This document shows, piece by piece, positions 37,756-46,890 of a stretch of 64,000 nt of DNA. Position 1 is the stretch's first letter; every line of letters starts with the position of its first letter. Under the pieces are notes generated by a model that saw only the letters and a program-made list of their open reading frames with translations, was not told the origin of the DNA and searched no databases. The position numbers and the translations under genes are program-made. Source of the stretch: Phoronis australis (Eukaryota > Phoronida > Phoronidae). The stretch is from NCBI GenBank assembly GCA_002633005.1, contig NMRA01000022.1, forward strand, positions 364,056-428,055. Reading direction: 5' to 3'.

Positions 37756-38350
37756 AGAAGCACCCTTTTCACGCAATCTCAGATTCAGTTGGCACGGCTT
37801 CAAGCCATTTAACCATGTATTTAAAGGGCTCGCGAAATCGAGGCTGTCAATCTATCACCACTAGTACACGCGCGCCCCCTAGTTAATGTAAATTTTCCGA
37901 ATAGCCCCATTGTGCATTGCTGTGTAAGCAACTGAGAATTTGGCCGCGATTTCAGGTAGCCCTCAAACAAGCCAAATTTTCAAAAAACTAGTTGGTTGAC
38001 AGTACTTTTGAACCACATTTTTGGAATTGATATGAAATTTGCTTTCGGTATCTAATGTTAGCTTTAGTCGAGCATCGGAAGGGAAGTGGTGGTTTTGGGG
38101 TGAAAAGTGCCGATTTTGCATGTTTTTGCCCTTATTTTTCTTAGTCTGGCTTGGTTTCCACTGGGAGTGAAAGGGTCAAATATACAAGAGAGAATAAGGT
38201 TTCAATCTGTGTTCATCTGTAGGGCTTGTGATGTGGAATTACTGAAAACTTTTCTTTATTTGCATGCAGTTTTGACAGAGTGAAGAAAGGGTGAAGAGTC
38301 CATTGACGTGTGTTCTGATAGGCAAACCCCTGTGAGAACTGTTCAGTGCC

Positions 38351-41300
38351 TCCCATAAGCGATGGCGGCTTGGAAACGAAGGTGTGTCAAGAATGCTGCG
38401 TTCTGATTGGTCAGTTAAGCTGTCACTCAAAATCCTGGTGATAGGTCAATCCCAATCTCAATGGAAGACTACCAAACCTAAACAGACAAAATAAAGAAAA
38501 ACTTACTCCAGGAAAACCAGAATATATACATTTCTCACACTTTTAAATGTGTAAAAATATTTCCATAAATGTCATGTAAGTCATTATTTTTGTGCATCAT
38601 TTTTAAAGAATATCTCAATCTACCTCCAAAAAACATTATGCTTAACATCTGGCACGTTTTGAAACAGACGCGACATATTGCTCCAAATGTGATCCACTAT
38701 TGCCCTCTGCAGAATTATGGTTGAACTTGTAAAACGAAAGGTTTGTGTGATTTGGAAAAATAACTATGAATAATTGTTCAAGTTATTGTTGTTGCTTTTT
38801 GTAACTACTTTAATTAATTAGTGTCATTTACATTTTGTGTCTGGTACGATTGTGTAACAAAGGTTTGTCAAATTGTAACAAAACGTTAGCTATTTGCTCA
38901 CTTATGTGCTCAAAAGTCAGTAAGATTTCTGTCATGCAAGTATTTATTTTATTAGGAAAGTCATAATATCGTTTAGAAAATATGGTTATGTGGGAACAGT
39001 GAATCATTTCGCTAAGAATTTCGTAAGAAAATGCAAGCAAATTTACTTCATTATTTGCACATTTTGTGTTGTACAATGGTCATCGACAAACACGCTATGG
39101 AAGGTTAAGCATTTTTAACAATGCAGAGTTAAAAAAAAGAAAAATGACATTTTCGGCAATTAATTTGTTTGACTGAGGAAACTTCAACGTTATCTCACAC
39201 TGATAGATTTAAACAGCTTCTGATCATACCTCGTCAACTCAACTGAGCCTGAATCCTATTGTATTTGAATCATATTGTATTTGGAGGTTGTTGCTTATCA
39301 GCTAGTCTCATGTGTCAGGCTTATTGTCTGAAACTGCTCAGCATTGTGCCAGGTTTATGACTGCAATGCATTTTATTAAACAGTAGGGAGCGCACCTTTG
39401 CTGGGTCTCTGCTCGTACTGACTTCATAACGTACTGAGTCGAATGGAAGCCTTTGAACCACGAAATAAAACCACGAGAATGAGTCTACGCTATATCGTAC
39501 AGCACTACACGAAAAAAATTTGTGACTAGTTTTGGTGTTTAAAAGGACGGTTATTATTTGTTTAGTTCTCAAATAAAGCGTCGTCGGATTACGAATTTTG
39601 ATACCAAACTGCCAACAAAGTGAAACCTGGATGGAATTACAACTCCATGGCCGGTGGTATGATGACTCCCTTCGGCAGTACTAGTGTAACTCAGTAACAG
39701 GGCAAACAAACCACTGCAGGTACAGTTTTCACCGACGAAGAAGATGCCTGCGATGAGATTTCATGAGAACAAGTCGAAGGCCAGCGCCATTTAGGCGACG
39801 AAACTAAGCGGATTCTACAATGCTTGATTTTGAAATAGCTTTTGCTTTTATTCTATATTCGAATTAACAAAAAGTCAACCAAAGTTATAATCAAGGTATA
39901 TACGGCGACGAAGTTTTGTTTAATGAACCATAAAGAGCTACTTCAGTAATGGAAGGACTTTACTTTTTTTCAAGAAAATGTAAACTGAAATATATTTGTT
40001 TGTCGTGGCACTCGCTGGGTCACTGACCACTTTTGAAACACCCTACAAGGCCATGAAAAATCATTTGTGATTTCAAAAGCTAGCCCGCGGATATCCGAAT
40101 CCGCGTGACACCGTGGGAGTTCATTTTACTGGGCTTTTTAAAATTTACAAATTCATATTTCACTGGTCTGTTTTCAAATATTCACCATATCAACAAAGGT
40201 GTTTGTATTAATGAAAACTGCTAACCTGAACTAGTACACTGGTCTTTGACTGATTCGTCAGTTGACCTGAAGTCTCGGAGGTACTTCCCTAGAAGTGGTA
40301 CAGTTTGGCCATGAAAGGGTGTCTTTTCGGACAAAAGATTCTATTGAAAGGCACGTTTTCCTATTTAATTACCTACAGAAATATTCCTTTTCCAATTTCG
40401 TTCATAACTGATATGATCACTATAGGAGTTCGATTTCCAACAAATGAGACCCCACAGTCCACCAAGGTAAACCTAAACAAGCGATTGTAGTAATATCATC
40501 TACTTATTTTGAAACTAATTCCGAAAGATGTACGCATCTTTGATAATACGGTATCACATCCTCTACTGTGTCTTGAGTTTAATTTAGCTGACCAATAATC
40601 TCTACGAAAGCGTTAGGTTTTTGGAATGAACCCTTCAAAATCTCGGTATTTCTGGAACAAAACCTTGCATAACGGATTTTCATGGAAGCTCCCAATGGTG
40701 GTCCCGTTTTCAAATCTATAGTTTGGTGTCCTAATTTTCCGACCTGCACGGCTCCACGTCAAGAACGTAGCTGAGAATTCCCCCGGCCTGTAGTGAACCC
40801 CGCATCGAAAGTGAAACCAGTGATAATCAACCTATTAGGAAACTAAACAAACAAACGCGCAAACATGATCAAGGTAACATAGAGTTAAGTGGCACCAAAA
40901 ACTATTGATTTGTATTACCATTCTGAAATTGGTGTAAAAAATTTCCTTAATCGAAATACATATAGGTATGATCTTGTCGAAATAATTAGAAAGAACTGGC
41001 AGTTTATATTCGTTAGACCAAGCTCATAATTAACAGATAACGTGAGCTTAGATGAATATATAGTATAACGAATTATCAGTTTTTTCCGGGCACAGAGATC
41101 GCTTCTAAACTGATTTTTTCAAGGTAAATGGCCAAAATCAAAACTTTTGTTTTGTCAGAAAGCACTACTTTAATGCTTTTGCAATGGTGTGGAAGTTGTT
41201 TACCAAAACGTCGAGTTATTTATAAATGGGTGTGTGCGTCCTTATTGCCCCACTACGGCCTCTGTGATGTCAACAACGAGACAGTATGCTGTTATTTGAA

Positions 41301-41624
41301 CTAGTTGAACCTCAACTGCAAACATAGGTTTCAGTTTCGATTAGTGCCTGTGGTGAATCATTATGTACGTGCCCCGGATGTTTCTGTGTTTGTGACCGCG
41401 ATCAGTAAAAAGACAAGTGTGAGGCTACGGCAACACATGTGTATCGACAGCTTTGATTTGGAGCGAATAACATCAAGCCGACATAGTAAGTACTAATACA
41501 CATTTTCAGTAACGTTTGGTCTCTTGTGCTCACTTGCACATATGTCACAGAGTTGTAGACCATTGTGGTATAAAAATGATCTCAGAAGGAAATGTTAAAT
41601 GTTAGTTTTCAAAGGGTGTTACAC
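38351..41624. other. no recognised gene
   Basis: AT-rich intergenic DNA. Nothing beyond short random frames was seen on either strand. Confidence 0.35.
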
Positions 41625-41774
41625 GGGCGGCGCTGCACTGAAAAAAGTGGGCCGGGGGGGCTATAGCCGTCCAGTTCCCCTGTGGTGCACCACCCATAGA
41701 CCATGGGGGCCGGAGCACTGAAAAAAGTGGTGAGCTATAGCCCCCCAGCTCCCTATATATGGTGCGCCGCCCAT
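41625..41774. mobile_element. hairpin-dimer MITE, copy 1
   Basis: Inverted ends GGGCGGCG / CGCCGCCC enclose two head-to-tail units, each with AGCACTGAAAAAAGTG or a close form, then a self-complementary core around GGGGGGCTATAGCC. The flanks repeat GTGTTAC on both sides, a likely target duplication of 7-8 bp. Relatives lie at 42748-42870 and 45271-45322. Confidence 0.75.
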
Positions 41775-42328
41775 GTGTTACCCAAGAAAAAATCCTGACA
41801 CGAATGATTGTCTCGTCGAATACGTGTGCCAGCCGCTGGTGGTGGTTTATTTTATACAAAATCTGTCAATTGAAACCTCTTCAGAATGGGGCAAGTGATA
41901 ACGTATGATTACGTCACTGTAAGTCATCGTGCAATGAATTTTGGAATTATCTAAAAATCCAGAGCTGGAAATGACTTTCGCAGCATGGTCTTGTTCATGT
42001 TGTGATCCTAATGCTAAACCAGCTATAGACCTAAATTTGAATTGATGTTTTGGCCATAGATTCGACCCATGTTTGATAACCGATTAGTGCTGAAACGTAT
42101 CTTAGACAGACATCCTCATACTGCACAATCAAAATAAACTTAATACATTTTATCCGGTGTCATTTAACAACGCTATAAATGTCGGCGCTCATAATAAGGA
42201 CATGCATGTAATCAGGAGCTAACAGAATAGTATTGCGTATTAAAATGTGGAATCAAAATTGATAACATTACAATTACAATATTATGTTTGAAACCAATAC
42301 AATGTATATGTATAGACGGCGCTGCTGT

Positions 42329-42731
42329 GCGTGAACTTGGAATCCTGCTTATCTCAAGGTCGCGTATGCGTGAACTTGGAATACGCAAGGCAACTTGACA
42401 AGTTAACTCAAATAATCACGTCCTCGTTCATAAAAATGTGCACTGCACTTAATGAAATTACATTTGAATAAAATAATGTCAATTTTGTCCAACCTTTTTC
42501 AACTACTAGCGATCTATTTCACCAAACAATAATTGATTTAGCCATTCAAATATTCCTCCGATTCTGTGACACAAAGTTACGGTAAAGGAGAAAATGGGTG
42601 ATCGTGAGGCCAACAATTGCACATTTTTTTTACACTGAACAAAAAGTTTCACCTGATTGCCTTAAAAAATATTCAATTCCAAGTTCACGCGTGCGCGATC
42701 TTGAGACTAAGCAGGATTCCAAGTTCACACT
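42329..42731. mobile_element. MITE-like element with about 55-bp inverted arms
   Basis: The arm at about 42329-42385 (GTGAACTTGGAATCCTGCTTA and on) is mirrored at about 42675-42731 with few mismatches. Inside each arm GCGTGAACTTGGAAT occurs twice. The spacer of about 290 bp is AT-rich and non-coding. The right arm abuts the hairpin-dimer MITE copy 2. Confidence 0.7.
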
Positions 42732-42747
42732 CACTCACATCTACATG

Positions 42748-42870
42748 GGCTGCGCAGCACTGAAAAATGCGAGGGCTAAAGCCCCTCACCCCCCCTGTGG
42801 TGCACCGCCCATAGACCATGGGCGGCGTAGCACTGAAAAAAGTGGGGGGCTATAGCCCCCCAGCCGCCCC
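42748..42870. mobile_element. hairpin-dimer MITE, copy 2
   Basis: ATGGGCTGCGCAGCACTG opens and CAGCCGCCCC closes the element. The two units are joined through GCCCATAGACCATGGGC, and the second holds the full palindrome GGGGGGCTATAGCCCCCC. ATCTAC flanks both sides (about 42741-42746 and 42873-42878), which fits a target duplication. Confidence 0.75.
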
Positions 42871-43389
42871 CGGATCTACTTTCATTAGGACTTCATTAGT
42901 CAGAGGGGAACGCATATTTAATATACTACTTGAAGCATGTTAACAAACTTACGTGGGTGCACTCCAGTCAGAAACTAGCGTTACTAAGGTGTGCTGGTTT
43001 CGCTCGACGTTTCGTCCGGCAACGGTTTTCGAAGAAATTTGAAATGTTCTCATTACCTGCACCGTTCTCACGAAGCATATCGGAAGTAAAATATATTTGT
43101 CTTCTATTCTGTTCTGAGGCAAGTGTCTAATATTTTTACTCAAAATCGTACCGTATTTTTTAAGATTTTCTTTACTGCTTTCGGTATGAAACCGAAATAA
43201 GTGTCTACTAGTCTTGTGAACATTATGATTTACGTGGATGACTGCGTTCAATTGCCAATCGTCTCATTGACTGGCATAATGCTGAATGAAACTAATTTGA
43301 ATACGACGTATGGTCAAGGGGCACTTGTAGACGACATTTAAAAAAGAACTGTTTGTTGTTGTGCATTTTTAAGTGGCGTTATTAAACAA

Positions 43390-43810
43390 TAGGGGGCACC
43401 ATTTGCGGCAAAAAAGCAGAGCACCAAATGTCATTATACGGGAACCCCTTAAGATGGCCATAAAGCGGGGTGCTTTTATTTTAATATAGAAGGGCCTGCT
43501 CTTGGGGGTCTTCGGGAGGGGCTCCCTGAGGCTCGAAAAGAAATTGTTGTGATTTTGATTTATTATTTTTAAAATGACACAGGCAAAAACCTATTTTAAA
43601 GGATATGCCCCACTTGTCGCCTATGGAGGGCTCCGCCTGAAGACGGTCAAAAAGCGGGCCGCTTATACTAATTTAGGTGGCCCACCTCAAAGCAGCCAAC
43701 AACGGGACCTCTTATATTAATATTGGTGCCCCGGTCTATGTGGTCTTCAGGCGAGCCCCCTATAGGGCCCACTTTTGACGCTCGAAAACAACATTTTACT
43801 TATGTCATTT
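43390..43810 (+). repeat. decayed direct repeats
   Basis: Two diverged units (about 43445-43570 and 43640-43810) share the order: an AAAGCGGG--GCTTTTAT motif, TAATAT, GGTCTTC-GG, GAGCCCC or GGGCTCC, GCTCGAAAA, then a T-rich tail ending in an ATGACA-like motif. A third partial unit lies between them. No coding capacity was seen. Confidence 0.5.
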
Positions 43811-44397
43811 TGATAAGTCACTTTTAAAAATTATACATTTTTTGACTTTTTGTGGTCCAGTGAAGTTAGAATTTTGCGAATTTGTTCGAAAACCTTTAGT
43901 ATTGTTGACAAAAATAGTTAGCATGAGCCAACACGTGGAAAAAATATCTAATTCTGATTGGGCATACCCATCCTTCAGAATTCTAGAGCAGCTGGAGTAA
44001 AATGAAATGTAAAAGAATGTCCTTAAACTCCACGTCCTGTAAATAATCCTTTCCTACTATATAATGGTCTTCAATAGAAATACTCTCCCTGGGGTTTTGC
44101 AGGCGATAATATCGGGAATATTGCCTTTATGACACTTTTGGCAAATACTGATCTCCAAGCTTGCTTTCAAAGTTTCTCCGATTCCAGTTCATATTTGTCA
44201 TATTCTTGGTTGCTTGTGCCACATGTAATGATACTATGGCACTTTTATTAAAATATATGATTTCAGAGAACTCAAGTCTATCAACTTCACCAAGTCAATG
44301 TTGCATCTTTGGAACCCCATTTTTAAATTAATTTGTTTCTCTCCTATATACTTTGCTTCCGATTGCTTCTTGTGTAATGCTTCCACGTCTTTATCCC

Positions 44398-45004
44398 GCT
44401 GGTCCCCTACGGGCCTAGCCAGCACGCAGGTATCACGCAGTGGCACGCGCTTTAGCATTGGTTGATGTAACCTCAGCAGTCATTGGTTAGCTTCACAATA
44501 CCATGAAAAATGGCGGACTGTGAACCATTTTTAGCCTTGTCAAGCAAGAAGCGTCGCAGCAACTTTTTCGTTTCTGCAGTGATGTTTAATAGCCGCGTGC
44601 TTAAAGTGTGAAGCACATACGTGTATTATAAACACACATCTGGCCGATTTAACCGGTGTGTTATTCCTACTGTATGAATACAAGACAGTATCGTAATCAA
44701 AAGTCATCGACAGCAGAAATATGCATTCCGAAAAGGCGCAACCACAATTTCTAGGATTCATATTTCCTGAACATAAATTTTAAGCACCGATTTGTTGTAC
44801 AACAGACCACATTTACACTTCAGTCCATCAGTCATGCCAGCATATAGAGTATCTGTAATGCCAGTTTGTTTTCTTAAAGCGCTGCCTTTTGAAAATTCGA
44901 CTAGCTAATCAGAAACGCCTGTGTAAAAAAAATTCCCGAGGAAAATTAAGTGATACCTGCGTGCTGGCTACTGACCATCTAGCGGCACGCACGGAACCAG
45001 CGAG
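44398..45004. mobile_element. hAT-like MITE, copy 2, with 8-bp target duplication
   Basis: The direct repeat TTTATCCC flanks the element (44390-44397 and 45005-45012). The ends GCTGGTCCCC and GGAACCAGCGAG are inverted, continuing with CCAGCACGCAGGTATCAC and its complement. Much of the interior matches 19648-20100 (for example CATTGGTTGATGTAACCT). This copy is about 150 bp longer through an internal segment missing from copy 1. Confidence 0.8.
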
Positions 45005-45270
45005 TTTATCCCGTAGATGATGCTCTACCTNCCAGGATTTTGCCAACAGACAAATGGAATCCTTTGAGAATTTTAAGGGGGGCATGCCTCCGTGCCCCCT
45101 CCCTTTAAATCCGCCACTGCCAAGTTTCGCCCATGTTTGTCCAAATAATGCGTTTTCTTCCTTAGTCGGGATGTTCAATGAAACACTCTGTACATGTATT
45201 TTGAATGCCGGATTAGCCATAAAATTACATGCAGCTGTGCATTACATGCAACAAGCGACAATGATACATC

Positions 45271-45322
45271 ATGGGCGGCCCAGCACTATAGCCCTCAGCC
45301 CACCATAGTTCGCGCCGCCCAT
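45271..45322. mobile_element. hairpin MITE monomer, copy 3
   Basis: ATGGGCGGCC and CGCCGCCCAT bound one unit with the AGCACTATAGCCC core, related to 41625-41774 and 42748-42870. Only one unit is present and the spacer is short. Confidence 0.55.
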
Positions 45323-46500
45323 ACCCATGGATAAAATGTGCAAAGTTGAACAGAATTACACGAATTTATCTCAGAAATATTTAACCGTTGTCCAAAGCTA
45401 TTTAATAAAAATACTTGAGATTTTCTTACTCGATTGCGTTTCCGTTTGCTTTATTTTCGTGAAAATATGTGACGTCAGTGAGTCTCAGCTTCGGCTGCAG
45501 CACCACGTGATCTTCAAGTACCGCTGTACTCTCAAGCTCAGGTATGATTTTCAGCAATAAGGTATTTTGCCATTAGTTTACCCCTATCCCCCAAAAAGGG
45601 TACATTAGCAGTTCTAGTTATTGACCCTTGGCGCATGTGAATTTTGTATAATTATGCCGACGGCCGACACCATTCGCCCTTTTACGACTTCGCGATGGAT
45701 TCAATTCGTGAATTAGTGAAAGACTGGAATATTAAAATCCCTTCAAAAACAATTTTGGGTTCACGCCTTAAATAACTCAAAAGTAAGCATCTATGTCAAG
45801 TTATTTCCAGAATACGAAAGAAAAAACAGACCCATCTGACTTTCTATCTAGGCAGGGAATCTTTAACTTGGCTCACACGATGGTCCAGCGATCAGTTTCT
45901 TTCCCAAATGCTTATTTGCAATATAATTTTTGATTACTCTTCCCATGTGCTTCAGCTCTTCGACATTTTTTCTTACACCTATACCCAATAGACTAGCGCT
46001 TGGATTTTTCACTACAGCTTTGATCAGCATTGCACACCGCCCGCGGAGGCCAAGATTTTTACAGTGCCTAGCTACAAAGTCGTTGGTCAAATCTGCTCTT
46101 TCACTAGAGTACTTTATGTGGTCATAAATTTAGCCTGATGACAGCCGCAGAGACTGCCTGTGACAGCTGAATGAAAATTATCTGTTTATCCACGGTTAGG
46201 AGTTAAAGCTTCTTGTAAACGACAACCAACGGACGACTGTGGCGGATTATTGGACGGGTGGAGTGGAGTCGTATGTTGTGCACCGCATTATTTGGACTGC
46301 CACTCCAGAATGTCTTTAACAGTATCAGATTTTTCGAAGCACCAGGCTAAGTTTCTCTGTCTTCATATATTCTTCTGTGATCAACGGTGAGGATTTCGAT
46401 AGCAAAGTTAGCAAACTTTGTTGTCTGCACTGTTTTCGCTGAAAAGTTAAAGCTGCGTGTGGGCTGACTTCACGGAAATCGAATTACCTGTATACCCTTT
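45323..46500. other. TLR upstream region
   Basis: No exon or element is certain here. It should contain the promoter and the 5' UTR exon of the TLR gene. No reliable TATA box was picked. Confidence 0.3.
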
Positions 46501-46587
46501 ACTCTCAGAAAATCGGTCTCATAATGTTCTTTACAGTGACCGGATTCCATATCTGTCACGAGTTCAAGTCCTACTGAGGCAATGAGT

Positions 46588-46890
46588 GTAAGTGGTCCTT
46601 TCGAATTTATAATGTCGGGGTGGGCCAACCCCTACAAATTCTGAAGCGCTTCCCGAGTCGCCGATGCTTCCAAAGTTCATATTATTTCCCATGTAACATT
46701 TTAGTAGGGAATGGGCCTTGAGCAATTTGTTTCAATGGGTCTTGAGCAATCTGTTTCAATGGGCCTTGAGCAATCTGTTTCAATGGGCCTTGAGCAATCT
46801 GTTTCAATGGGCCTTGAGCAATCTGCTTCAAATTGACTGCGCACTGGGAATGAAACACGTTCGTGAACTATTAAATTGACTTCATTTCAG
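46588..46890 (+). other. putative 5' UTR intron of the TLR gene
   Basis: A GTAAGT donor at 46588 and the acceptor TTCATTTCAG ending at 46890 would remove 303 bp. The acceptor sits directly before the first ATG (46891). A 5' UTR intron in front of an intron-free coding sequence is common for TLR genes. The intron carries five copies of a 24-bp repeat. Confidence 0.45.
46711..46830 (+). repeat. 24-bp tandem repeat, five copies
   Basis: Five exact-length units of ATGGGCCTTGAGCAATCTGT plus TTCA occupy 46711-46830. Units differ by single substitutions (TTT for TCT in unit 1, GGT for GGC in unit 2, GCT for GTT in unit 5). It lies in the putative 5' UTR intron, about 60 bp before the TLR start codon. 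Confidence 0.95.

Larger units (their letters stand above)
35550..37911. mobile_element. nested 2.36-kb inverted-repeat element with THAP-like exon
   Basis: The left end AATGGGGCTGTTCGG (35550) pairs with the complement of CCGAATAGCCCCATT (ending 37911) with one mismatch, and weaker pairing continues for about 60 bp. The insertion is precise relative to copy A. Just inside the left end lies a broken THAP-like exon on +, a DNA-binding domain found in P-element-like and some other DNA transposases. On - there is a set of good splice sites and phase-compatible frames. A decayed THAP transposon that carries extra DNA is the simplest reading. Confidence 0.65.
35366..38350. mobile_element. 644-bp family transposon, copy B, split by a nested element
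   Basis: The left end GGCACTGAACAATTAG at 35366 and the right end AACTGTTCAGTGCC at 38337-38350 match copy A (5992-6635). 35366-35549 aligns with the left part of copy A and 37912-38350 with its right part. The 2.36 kb between them is absent from copy A and has its own inverted ends. Confidence 0.75.
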
